Below, in pieces: positions 24,893-33,193 of a stretch of 64,000 bases of DNA (positions within the stretch are counted from its first letter, which is position 1; every line of letters begins with the position of its first letter). The notes under the pieces were generated by a model. It was given only the letters and a program-made list of their open reading frames with translations. It was not told the DNA's origin and did no database searches. The stretch lies in contig CAZZBZ010000006.1 of NCBI GenBank assembly GCA_964653025.1, positions 1-64,000 of the forward strand. The letters are read 5' to 3'. This DNA comes from JABWAM01 sp964653025. GTDB taxonomy: Bacteria; Verrucomicrobiota; Verrucomicrobiia; JABWAM01. The position numbers were made by a program, and so were the translations under genes.

Positions 24893-25864
24893 ATGAACAC
24901 CGTTCCTGTCGCACTGATCGGTTGCGGAAAGCTGGGGCGCGTCCACGCCGAATGCCTTGCTCGGATTCCCGAAGCACGGTTGGTCGCCTACGCGGACGTG
25001 TCGGAGGAGGCCGCCAAGGGTTTACTCAAGGATTTTGGAGGCGAATATGCCACCATGGACGTGTCGCGCGTAGTTGGCGACCCGTCGATTCGGGCGGTCT
25101 ACATCTGCACGCGGCATGACTCGCACGCCCCTCTGGCGATCGCCGCGGCGCGAGCAGGCAAACATATCCTGATCGAGAAGCCCCTCGCCCTGACCATCGA
25201 GGACTGCGAAAGCGTCGCATTGGAGGTGGCGAAGGCGGGGGTTGTCCTGATGCCTGCGTTCAAGATGCGGTACTACCCGCTCATCCAGATGGCTCACGAA
25301 TTCATTCCCGAGCCACAGGTCCTGGTTGGGCAGATGATGTGCGACCGCTGGCCCGAGACCATCTGGCCACAGGACCCGGTCCAGGGTGGGGGCAACGTTC
25401 ATAGCCAAGGATGCCATACGACCGACATCCTGCGATATCTGGCGGGCAGCGAACCGAAGCTCCTCTGGGCTGCAGGAGGGGCCCTTACCCACACGAGACA
25501 TCCGTGCATTGACCAGTGCGTGGCGACCATCTGCTTTGCAAATGGACACGTGGCGAGTTGGATTCAGGGTGATGCCGCCACGGGAATGTTCACCAGCAAG
25601 TTCTTCTTCGAGTTGTTCGGCAACAATGGTCGTAGCGTCCAGCTTCACGATCGCCTGAAGAAGGCGGTGTTCTTCGATGGCAAGAAGACCTGGACGGAGG
25701 AACGCGGGGAGGAAGAGGGGTTCTTTCTCGAAAACCGGGAATTCATCTCCGCCATCCTCGAAGAACGGAAACCGGCCCTTGACGTCCATGACGGGATCCA
25801 AGCCACTCGCATCGTGCTTGCCGCCGAACGCGCGATCCGCACGGGAATCGTCCAGAAACTGTGA
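24893..25864 (+). CDS. Gfo/Idh/MocA-family oxidoreductase
   Basis: A 323-residue enzyme from the ATG at 24893, which begins directly with the nucleotide-binding strand VALIGCGKLGRVH. EKP at 95-97 holds the catalytic lysine, and GGGNVHSQGCHTTDILRYL carries the conserved His/Asp pair of the sugar-binding half. It is well conserved and full length, unlike the fragment at 16086. The open frame continues upstream through the regulatory site, but conservation begins here. It is transcribed away from the AraC gene and probably acts on the same substrate as the leftward run. Confidence 0.87.
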   Translation: MNTVPVALIGCGKLGRVHAECLARIPEARLVAYADVSEEAAKGLLKDFGGEYATMDVSRVVGDPSIRAVYICTRHDSHAPLAIAAARAGKHILIEKPLALTIEDCESVALEVAKAGVVLMPAFKMRYYPLIQMAHEFIPEPQVLVGQMMCDRWPETIWPQDPVQGGGNVHSQGCHTTDILRYLAGSEPKLLWAAGGALTHTRHPCIDQCVATICFANGHVASWIQGDAATGMFTSKFFFELFGNNGRSVQLHDRLKKAVFFDGKKTWTEERGEEEGFFLENREFISAILEERKPALDVHDGIQATRIVLAAERAIRTGIVQKL

Positions 25865-25975
25865 GGTTCCGGGGAAGCTTCCTCGCACACATCCAACCTA
25901 GGGAAAACTCGCGAGAGCCTGTCCTTGCTGGGGCGGCAGGAATCAACCGGCCAGGGCCACACCATTGGGCTTGGC

Positions 25976-26392
25976 CTAATCGCCGATGATCTTCACGAGG
26001 GCCCGCTTGCGGCGCCGTCCGTCGAACTCGCCGTAGAAGATCTGCTCCCAGGGGCCGAAATCGAGGCGACCCTGGGAGATCGCCACAACGACCTCGCGGC
26101 CCATGATCGTGCGCTTCAGGTGGGCATCGGCGTTGTCCTCGGCCCCGTTGTGGGCGTACTGGGAGTGCGGCTTCTCGGGCGCCAGCTTCTCGAGCCACTT
26201 TTCGAAATCGGCGCGGAGACCGCGTTCGTTATCATTGACGAACACGCTGGCGGTGATGTGCATCGCGTTGACCAGGACCAGGCCCTCGCGGATGGCGCTG
26301 TCGCGGAGGCATTGTTCGACCTGCGGGGTGATGTTCACGAGCCCGCAGCGTGACGGGATCTCGAACCAGAGTTCCTTTCGGTAGCTCTTCAT
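25976..26392 (-). CDS. yjbQ: YjbQ/UPF0047 family protein
   Basis: A 138-residue protein covering the whole family length. NAMHITASVFVNDNERGL, SQYAHNGAEDNADAHLKR and the end QGRLDFGPWEQIFYGEFDG are hallmark segments; the conserved His and Asp/Glu residues in them form a metal-type site. Members can show a secondary thiamine-phosphate synthase activity in E. coli, and their real role is unsettled. The gene is divergent from accB across a 309-bp gap. Confidence 0.92.
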   Translation of the reverse strand: MKSYRKELWFEIPSRCGLVNITPQVEQCLRDSAIREGLVLVNAMHITASVFVNDNERGLRADFEKWLEKLAPEKPHSQYAHNGAEDNADAHLKRTIMGREVVVAISQGRLDFGPWEQIFYGEFDGRRRKRALVKIIGD

Positions 26393-26701
26393 GGTTTTGG
26401 GAAACTAAAGGGTTGGGGGGGTGACGGGTCGAGGACCCACGCGGGTTTCGGATTCCTTCCTCTTCCTTCAACCTCGCAAGGGCCTTCTGCACTACATGCC
26501 ACCTCCAACTCAGTCCCCCTCTGAAAACTCCCAGACTCCCTCACCCCTCACGGGGGGAGATATTTTCACCCTCGCTCAAACTGCGGAACTTGGGCTAGAA
26601 GCCGGAGGTGGACAATACCCCAAGGTTCCCTTATCCTTCCGCCTGTTATTGAGTGGTCCGTGGGCGCGCCACAGTGCGACGCGGGCCGCCGAGGAGGTTA
26701 C
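26393..26701. other. Gap between yjbQ and accB
   Basis: This 309-bp stretch separates two divergent genes and must contain both promoters, but no convincing -35/-10 pair was found. The middle is C-rich (CCCCTCTGAAAACTCCCAG... on the plus strand). GAGGAGG about five bases before the GTG at 26702 is the ribosome-binding site of accB. No repeat or RNA structure is evident. Confidence 0.5.
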
Positions 26702-27190
26702 GTGGAACTCAAAGAAATCAAGGCGATCATTGACCTGATGAAGCGCAACGGGCTCACGGAGTTTGAACTCGAGCGCGACAATCAAAAGATCCGCATCCGC
26801 CGGGGGGCGGACGGGTCTTTCCAATCCATTTCTCCCGCGGGCGGAGTCGGGCATTCCGTGGCCGTCCCCGCACCCCAGGTCGCCCTCCCGGTTTCCGCGG
26901 TTCCCGTAGCGTCGGTCCTTGCGTCTGCCGCGCCCGATCTCAAGGAGATCAAGTCGCCGATGGTCGGCACATTCTACCGGTCCCCTTCGCCCGACGCCCC
27001 GCCCTACGTGGAGATTGGCCAGACGGTCACCGAGGACACCGTGGTCTGTCTCATCGAGGCGATGAAGGTGATGAACGAGATCAAGGCCGAGGCCTCGGGT
27101 GTGATCGCCGAGATCTGTGTCGAGAACGTCAAGCCCGTGGAGTTTGGCAAACCCCTTTTCCGTCTTCGAACGCTTTCCGTAGCCAAATAG
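26702..27190 (+). CDS. accB: Biotin carboxyl carrier protein of acetyl-CoA carboxylase
   Basis: A 162-residue protein from the GTG at 26702, chosen for the strong GAGGAGG just before it and because ELKEIKAIIDLMKRNGLTEF is the usual AccB N terminus. A Pro/Ala/Val-rich linker spans about 45-78. The biotinyl domain follows, with EAMKVMNEI placing the biotinylated lysine at 122. It carries carboxybiotin between AccC and the carboxyltransferase in fatty-acid synthesis. accC follows after six bases; accA and accD are not in the window. Confidence 0.95.
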   Translation: MELKEIKAIIDLMKRNGLTEFELERDNQKIRIRRGADGSFQSISPAGGVGHSVAVPAPQVALPVSAVPVASVLASAAPDLKEIKSPMVGTFYRSPSPDAPPYVEIGQTVTEDTVVCLIEAMKVMNEIKAEASGVIAEICVENVKPVEFGKPLFRLRTLSVAK

Positions 27191-27196
27191 TCGGCC

Positions 27197-28561
27197 ATGT
27201 TCCAGAAGGTCCTCATCGCCAACCGCGGCGAAATTGCACTGCGCGTGATCCGCGCGTGCCGCGATCTCGGTATCCCCACGCTGGCGGTTTACTCGGACGT
27301 GGACGTGGACTGCCTTCACGTCCAGTTTGCCGACGAGGCGATCTGCATCGGCAGCGCGCCGGCCACCGAGAGTTATCTCAAGATCGACCGCATTATCTCC
27401 GCCGCGGAGGTGGGGGACGTGGACGCCATCCACCCGGGGTACGGTTTTCTTGCCGAGAATGCGCACTTTGCGGACATCTGCGAGAACTGCAACATCAAGT
27501 TCATCGGTCCCGGCGCCGGGGCGATGCGTGCGATGGGGGACAAGGCACGGGCCCGCGAATCCGCCCGCAAGGCGGGCATCCCCGTGGTTCCCGGGAGCGA
27601 CGGGGTGCTCGACAACGAGCAGGAGGCGCTCCGTGCCGCGAAGAAGCTCGGCTATCCCGTGATGATCAAGGCGGTGGCCGGGGGAGGGGGGCGCGGGATG
27701 CGCATCGCGCACAACGACGTCAGCCTGGTCCAGGGCTTTTTCACCGCGAAGGCGGAAGCGGAGAGGGCCTTCAACAACCCCGGGCTTTATCTCGAGAAAT
27801 TGATCGAGAACCCCCACCACATCGAGTTTCAGATTCTTGCGGACGAGCATGGACATATCGTGCATTTCGGGGAGCGCGAGTGCAGCATTCAGCGTCGTCA
27901 CCAGAAGCTCATCGAGGAATGCCCGTCGCCCTTTCTGACGGCCGACCTCCGCAAGAAGATGGGTAAGGCCGCGGTGCGCCTCGCCCAGGCGGTTTCCTAC
28001 ACCAGTGCGGGGACCATTGAGTTTCTTGTGGACGGGAAGGGGAATTTTTACTTTCTCGAGATGAACACCCGCATCCAGGTGGAGCATCCCGTCACCGAGG
28101 AGGTCTTTGGGGTGGACCTTGTGAAGTGGCAGATCCGAGCGGCGGCGGGGGAGAAGTTGGGGTTCGACCAGGATGACCTGAAGCCACGGGGCGCCGCGAT
28201 CGAGTGCCGGGTAAACGCGGAGGATTCCGAGCGGAACTTCATGCCTTCAGCGGGCAGGATTGAACTCTTCTGCCCCCCGGGCGGATGCGGCGTGCGCGTG
28301 GATTCCCACGCCTACAGCGGTTACCACATGCCGCCGAACTATGACTCGCTCCTGGCAAAGATCATCACCCGCGGGTCGGATCGCGAGGAGGCGCTCACCC
28401 GCATGCGACGTGCGCTCGACGAGTGCCTGTTCAAGGGCGTCAAGACCACGATCCCCGTGTCCAAGATGGTTTTGCGCGATCCGAACTTCCGCCGAGGCCA
28501 GTACGATTTGGGATTCCTGCCCGCCCTCCTGAAAAACGGCCATGGCGACGGGGTGGAGTAG
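27197..28561 (+). CDS. accC: Biotin carboxylase subunit of acetyl-CoA carboxylase
   Basis: A 454-residue ATP-grasp enzyme that carboxylates the biotin on AccB using bicarbonate and ATP. The start MFQKVLIANRGEIALRVIRA, the glycine-rich ATP loop KAVAGGGGRGMR, HIEFQILAD, ERECSIQRRHQKL and the catalytic segment FLEMNTRIQVEHPVTE are all present, so it is complete. It forms a two-gene operon with accB. A 117-bp gap separates it from the phosphofructokinase gene. Confidence 0.97.
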   Translation: MFQKVLIANRGEIALRVIRACRDLGIPTLAVYSDVDVDCLHVQFADEAICIGSAPATESYLKIDRIISAAEVGDVDAIHPGYGFLAENAHFADICENCNIKFIGPGAGAMRAMGDKARARESARKAGIPVVPGSDGVLDNEQEALRAAKKLGYPVMIKAVAGGGGRGMRIAHNDVSLVQGFFTAKAEAERAFNNPGLYLEKLIENPHHIEFQILADEHGHIVHFGERECSIQRRHQKLIEECPSPFLTADLRKKMGKAAVRLAQAVSYTSAGTIEFLVDGKGNFYFLEMNTRIQVEHPVTEEVFGVDLVKWQIRAAAGEKLGFDQDDLKPRGAAIECRVNAEDSERNFMPSAGRIELFCPPGGCGVRVDSHAYSGYHMPPNYDSLLAKIITRGSDREEALTRMRRALDECLFKGVKTTIPVSKMVLRDPNFRRGQYDLGFLPALLKNGHGDGVE

Positions 28562-28678
28562 TCCCTTTGTCGCTCGCGAGAAAATTCCAACGTCGGACTT
28601 GCGCGACGGCGGGCTTTCTCCTAATTCAACGCGCATTCGCGCGGCTTATCGCGCGGTTTTAAATCAACAAGAACTTTC

Positions 28679-29707
28679 ATGAGCATCAAAAGACTCGCCA
28701 TGCTGACCGGTGGGGGCGACTGCCCCGGCCTGAACCCCGTAATCCGTGCCGTGACTCGCCGCGCCCTGCAGGAGGGGTACGAGGTGCTTGGTATTCGCAA
28801 CGGCTGGAAGGGGATGATCGAAAAGAACTTTATTTCGCTCGACCGCCTTGCAATCGCGGGAATCCTTCACCGCGGCGGCACCATCCTGGGGACCTCCCGC
28901 ACCAACCCCCGCAAGATGCCCGGCGCCGTCCAGAAAATCTTTGATAACTTCAAGGATCTGAAACTCGACGTCCTCATCGCCATCGGGGGGGACGATACCC
29001 TTGGCGTGGCCTACGACCTCCACACGAAGGGTCTCGCCACGATCGGGGTGCCGAAGACCATCGACAATGACCTTCCCGGCACCGACTACACTTTCGGTTT
29101 TGACACCGCGGTGAATATTGCCATGGAGGCCATCGACCGCCTCCACACCACGGCGGAATCGCACAATCGGGTGCTGGTCGTCGAGTTGATGGGGCGCAAC
29201 GCGGGCTGGATCACCCTCCACGCCGGGATCGCCGGCGGGGCAGACTACATCCTCCTTCCCGAGTTTCCGAAGAGCATGAAGGAAGTGGGCGAGGTTCTCA
29301 AAAAGCGCCACGCGGGCGGCCGCTCCTTCAGCATCGTCGCCGTCTCCGAGGGCTTCAAGATCGAGGGCGAGGAAATCACCCAGAACCATGAGAAGGATGC
29401 CTTTGGTCATGTCCGGCTCGGTGGCGTGGGCGAGCGCGTGGCCAAGCAGATTGAGAAGCACACCGGCTTTGAGACCCGCTCCGTCGTCCTCGGTCACCTC
29501 CAGCGTGGCGGTGTGCCCACGGCCTACGACCGCGTGCTCGGCACGCGCTACGGCCTCAAGGCGGTCGAACTCGCGATGAAGGGCCAGTTTGGGAAGATGG
29601 TGGCCCTCCGTGGCACCGAGATCGTGGCGATCGACCTGCAGGCGGTCACCAAGACAAAGGTGGTCAGCAAGGAACTCTACGAGGAAGCCCAGGTCTTCTT
29701 CGGCTGA
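28679..29707 (+). CDS. 6-Phosphofructokinase, probably pyrophosphate dependent
   Basis: A 342-residue PFK. The substrate loop GGGDCPGLN is at 11-19 and GRNAGW is near 177. Two positions that set the phosphoryl donor are of the PPi type: GGDDT at 103-107 (ATP enzymes have GGDGS) and PKTIDND at 125-131 (ATP enzymes have PGTIDND). LGHLQRGG is present. From these residues the enzyme is more likely a PPi-fructose-6-phosphate phosphotransferase, reversible and able to serve glycolysis and gluconeogenesis; assays of related long-branch members show this is not certain. A strong hairpin follows the gene. Confidence 0.9.
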   Translation: MSIKRLAMLTGGGDCPGLNPVIRAVTRRALQEGYEVLGIRNGWKGMIEKNFISLDRLAIAGILHRGGTILGTSRTNPRKMPGAVQKIFDNFKDLKLDVLIAIGGDDTLGVAYDLHTKGLATIGVPKTIDNDLPGTDYTFGFDTAVNIAMEAIDRLHTTAESHNRVLVVELMGRNAGWITLHAGIAGGADYILLPEFPKSMKEVGEVLKKRHAGGRSFSIVAVSEGFKIEGEEITQNHEKDAFGHVRLGGVGERVAKQIEKHTGFETRSVVLGHLQRGGVPTAYDRVLGTRYGLKAVELAMKGQFGKMVALRGTEIVAIDLQAVTKTKVVSKELYEEAQVFFG

Positions 29708-29733
29708 GGTTTCGCGACGAGAATATCGGTCCT

Positions 29734-29773
29734 GATCGGATGGGGGGCGCAATCCTCGCGCCCCCCTCCGATC
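29734..29773. terminator. Hairpin after the phosphofructokinase gene
   Basis: GATCGGATGGGGGGCGC (29734-29750) pairs with GCGCCCCCCTCCGATC (29758-29773), 16 base pairs with a single bulged T and a 7-base loop. There is no T-tract. It lies 27 bp after the stop and 84 bp from the convergent exosortase gene's end, so it probably separates the two transcripts. Confidence 0.6.
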
Positions 29774-29856
29774 ACTCGTGGCCGTGCCAAGCGCGTGGAT
29801 GCCGCAGAAAACCCCCGGCAAACCACCCTGCGCCCGATCCGTGCTTCGCCGCGCGG

Positions 29857-31383
29857 TCAGCGCCGCTCGACCAACATGGGGCCGACGAGTTTCTGGAAGG
29901 AAAGGGCCGCCGCCGCCATGTCGCCTCCGCCGTCGGAGGTGGCCTGCAGGATCTGGAGGCCGAGGTGGCGGCGTCCCTCGATGGCGGCGCGCCAGCGGTT
30001 GCGGTGGGTGAACTCCAACTCGGGGAGTCGGCCCGGTGCGGTTTCCCAGCGGCAGAGGAAAAGCGCCAGCGGCCGTCCCTCGCGCGTAAATCGGTAGGGC
30101 AGGCAGGGGAGACGCAACTGCCCAGACGAAAGAGTCAGTGGGGTCCCCATGTGGTCCAGTCGCCAGCCCGCTGAGGGAAGACAGCCCTCCGGCACGTGGA
30201 GATCGGAGATGCGCGACACGTCTTGTCCCGCGCTCCAGTGAAAGAGATGAACCTGCCAGGTTTGCCCGTCGGGTGTTCGTATTTCCCTGGCTTGAAGTTC
30301 ATCGCAGTGCAGGCGCTCACGGATCCGACGGGGGATTTCCATGGGGCGGACGATGCCCGGTGCGCGTGACCAGTCCAGGGTCCACGAGGGGCTTGGGAGA
30401 AGGTCCCGCTCGTGGGCTCGATACCATGCCCCGGTGAGGACCTCGACCGCGATCAGCCATGCGAGGCCGGCGGCGGCGGCGAGGGCGGGGATGCGGCGAG
30501 GAGACCGCGACGGGTCAGGTGAGGGGGGAGATGGGGCAGGAGTTTCCCAGCGCGCAGAGAGCCAGCCGAGGACTGCGAAGCACGGGATGAGGACCGTGAA
30601 GCCGGCGGGATCATGCCATCCCTCCACGGCCGAGGGGCCATGCCTTGCGGCGATCCAGGCAAGGGAAAATGAACGCAGGAAGTTCATCGCCAACGCGAGC
30701 GGGAGGCCGAGGGCAACCAGGGCCGCACGGTGACGGGGGCCAAGGCGAGACCATTCGCCGAGGAGGAGGGCGACCATCAAGGTTGCGTGGAGGGAGCGAA
30801 CCCCGCTGCACGCTTCCTCGATGCCAACGAATCCGGCGACCATCTCGATGACGCTGCCCTGCTGGACACACGCGATGCCAAGCCAGTTCAAGGCATCCAC
30901 CGTGATGGCCGTCACGCTTTCCATGAGCCCCTGGGTGAGTGGGGCCTCGATTCGAGCCGGCCAGGGGACCGCAAGGAGGGGGAAGAACGCGGGGAAGGCA
31001 AAGTGGCCCAACCATGGACGGCCCCCGGCGCGATGGACCACGAGGAGGGTTAGTCCGAGCACGATGATCGCGAGGGCGATGTTTGCGAGGCGCCACTCGC
31101 CGTTGGCCTCGAGGAGGATGCGGAGGGGAAGGAGGGTCAGTCCGAGCAGGGTGACCGCGATCCAGAAAACGGCCTTCCCGTGTGCGGTTGGGACGGGCTC
31201 GGGGCGGGTGTTCCAGCGTCTCCATGTGAGGAGGATCGCAAGGGGGGGCACGAACCATCCGAAGCTGTACTGCGGATTGATCGACCACTCTCCTCGCAGG
31301 CGCTCAAAGAGAAGAACCCAGAGTCCGGTGAGGCATGCCCACCGCAGCAAACTTGCAAGGCGCGGAAAAAGAAGAGGGGGCAC
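29857..31383 (-). CDS. Exosortase fused to an EpsI-like domain
   Basis: A 508-residue inner-membrane protein. Residues 10-275 form a multi-helix exosortase core. The catalytic residues are Cys192 in EEACSGVRSL, Arg237 in NFLRS and His257 in WHDPAGF. After another helix (about 300-320) a periplasmic EpsI-type domain follows, with the typical HVPEGCLPSAGW at 396-407. Exosortases cleave PEP-CTERM signals and are thought to transfer the proteins to a surface carrier. It is the last gene of an operon with a TPR protein 21 bp upstream and a PEP-CTERM protein before that. Confidence 0.93.
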   Translation of the reverse strand: MPPLLFPRLASLLRWACLTGLWVLLFERLRGEWSINPQYSFGWFVPPLAILLTWRRWNTRPEPVPTAHGKAVFWIAVTLLGLTLLPLRILLEANGEWRLANIALAIIVLGLTLLVVHRAGGRPWLGHFAFPAFFPLLAVPWPARIEAPLTQGLMESVTAITVDALNWLGIACVQQGSVIEMVAGFVGIEEACSGVRSLHATLMVALLLGEWSRLGPRHRAALVALGLPLALAMNFLRSFSLAWIAARHGPSAVEGWHDPAGFTVLIPCFAVLGWLSARWETPAPSPPSPDPSRSPRRIPALAAAAGLAWLIAVEVLTGAWYRAHERDLLPSPSWTLDWSRAPGIVRPMEIPRRIRERLHCDELQAREIRTPDGQTWQVHLFHWSAGQDVSRISDLHVPEGCLPSAGWRLDHMGTPLTLSSGQLRLPCLPYRFTREGRPLALFLCRWETAPGRLPELEFTHRNRWRAAIEGRRHLGLQILQATSDGGGDMAAAALSFQKLVGPMLVERR

Positions 31384-31404
31384 CGAGAGGGAAGGGGGAA
31401 ATCG

Positions 31405-33141
31405 TTATGGGGCGATTGGACGGTCGCTTCGCGGGGCGGGGGATGGGGTGCGGGCTCCTGCACGGTAGGAGGCGAGGAGTCGCTTCTCTTCGGGCTTGAG
31501 CTTCTTTTCGTCGAGCGAGGCGAGGAGTTTCTCCGCATCGGCACGGCGGCCGGCGCCGGCGAGGATGAGGGCGTGGTTGAGTTTTACGCTCGGGTGGTTA
31601 AGGACGGCGGGCGGGAGTTTTTCGTAGATCCTGAGGGCCTCGCCGGGTTTCTCCTGTCGATAGAGAGAAAAGCCGTAGGTGACGGCCGCGGCGGGGTGGC
31701 GGGAGGTGGCGCGGTAGACCATCTCCGCGAGCGTGGCGGCGCGTTCGGGGCTGTCGTTGAAGAGGAGGTCGAGCGCGGCGAGGTCGTTCGCGACGGCGAG
31801 GTCGCTTGGCGCGCGCTCATGGAGTTCGAGGAGGACGCCGCGGAGCTTGTCCTGCCGGTGGGTGCGGAGGTAGATGCCAACAAGTCGTCCGAGGCCGAGT
31901 TCCGGGGAGACCGGGCCGCTGGCGATTTCGCGGCAGAGGCCCTCGGCCTCGGGCTCCCATCCCCAGCGGATGGCAAGGTTGGCGAGGATCAGTTGCTGCG
32001 GGAGGCTCTTTGCGGTAAGCCCTCGCGCCACGCCCCAGTGCTTGTCGAACATCGGGGAACGGGTGGCGCGGGCGAGGTGGGCGAGGAGGGCGCTGCGCAA
32101 GTACTCGAGGGGAGGGATTGTGGAATCACGGAGGAGGCCATCCAATGCCTTCCAGTCCTTGAGCTGCATGAGGGCCTCGGCCTTGATGAAGTAGAGCATC
32201 GAGTCGCGGTCGGTGCGTCCGCCGGCCCGTGCGAGGAGGTCGAGTGCCTCGCGGGCCTTGCCGCGCCCCAGGTGCCAGACCAGGATCTGGGCGAGGGCGG
32301 ACGGGTCGGAAACGGCCTGCTGCTCGTAGCGTGCGATTTCCTCGGCGGCCCCGGGCGGATCGATGAGGCGGCGGATCTCGATGGCTTGGAGGCGTTCTTC
32401 CCAGGAGAGCGCGGCGTGGCGGGCGAGCTGGTCCCAGCATTTCAGGCTTTCGGCGGGTTTCTCCTCTCGGCGGTAGTGGAACGCAAGGTTGCGCAGGGCC
32501 GTGCGCCCGAAGTCGGGATCGGCCACCCATTGTTGGACCTCCTTTTTCGCGCGTTCACGCGTGGCGGGGTCTGGGGAGAAGAGGCCGACGCAGGCGAGGT
32601 TGAAGCGGTGGCGCGGCTGGTCCGGCTCCGTGGATTGGAGTTCGCCCATCAAGCGACCAGCCTCGCGAAAGTTTCCCCGGGCAAGGGCGCAACCGGCGGC
32701 GGCCGTGAGCCATGCGGGGTCTTTGTGAAACCCGGCGGGCAGGGCGCGCAGGAGCGCTTCGGCCTCGTCCACCTTGCCGAAGCGCAGGGATGCCTGGGCG
32801 ACCTCGAGGGCGCGGCGGGGGTTGTTAGGTTCCGCTTGGAGCACGTTGCGCCACCAGAGCATGGCGAAGGGCTCGCCGACCCGCGTGGCGAGCACGGCCA
32901 TGGCGCGGTTCTCCTCGATGCCCTGGGGATCATAACGCAGGGCCTGGCGGATCGTGAGCGAGGCCTCGAGCAGGCGGTCCTTCTCCATCAGGCTCATCGC
33001 GTGACGGGTGAGGAGGCCCCCCCGCCAATGCTTGTAGCGCAGTTTGGCGGAGGGATAGGTCGCGACGAGCACGGCAACGACCGCGGCGAAGGCCACGACG
33101 TAAGAAAAAGAGTAGAGGGAGAAAGGGGCTTTTGGCTTCAC
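31405..33141 (-). CDS. Membrane-anchored TPR-like protein in the exosortase operon
   Basis: A 578-residue protein with a short cytoplasmic end, one transmembrane helix at about 11-28 (YVVAFAAVVAVLVATYP) and a long array of degenerate TPR-like helical repeats facing the periplasm. It is the paralogue of the protein at 5861-7600, similar in length, topology, start of the repeat region and the KPEEKRLL end segment. It lies between a PEP-CTERM gene (52 bp) and the exosortase gene (21 bp). A scaffold or docking role in protein sorting or in the linked polysaccharide export is inferred; nothing enzymatic is visible. Confidence 0.78.
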   Translation of the reverse strand: MKPKAPFSLYSFSYVVAFAAVVAVLVATYPSAKLRYKHWRGGLLTRHAMSLMEKDRLLEASLTIRQALRYDPQGIEENRAMAVLATRVGEPFAMLWWRNVLQAEPNNPRRALEVAQASLRFGKVDEAEALLRALPAGFHKDPAWLTAAAGCALARGNFREAGRLMGELQSTEPDQPRHRFNLACVGLFSPDPATRERAKKEVQQWVADPDFGRTALRNLAFHYRREEKPAESLKCWDQLARHAALSWEERLQAIEIRRLIDPPGAAEEIARYEQQAVSDPSALAQILVWHLGRGKAREALDLLARAGGRTDRDSMLYFIKAEALMQLKDWKALDGLLRDSTIPPLEYLRSALLAHLARATRSPMFDKHWGVARGLTAKSLPQQLILANLAIRWGWEPEAEGLCREIASGPVSPELGLGRLVGIYLRTHRQDKLRGVLLELHERAPSDLAVANDLAALDLLFNDSPERAATLAEMVYRATSRHPAAAVTYGFSLYRQEKPGEALRIYEKLPPAVLNHPSVKLNHALILAGAGRRADAEKLLASLDEKKLKPEEKRLLASYRAGARTPSPAPRSDRPIAP

Positions 33142-33193
33142 GTCCAGCGGGCAGGATGGTGCCGGTGCAGGTTATCCAAGGGAAGCGGGCCGA

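Noticed and set aside
28562..28678. GC-rich small hairpins (repeated CGCGCGG words) upstream of the phosphofructokinase gene
   Set aside because: Stems are short and overlapping; no stable single structure or T-tract, so neither a terminator nor a riboswitch is supported.
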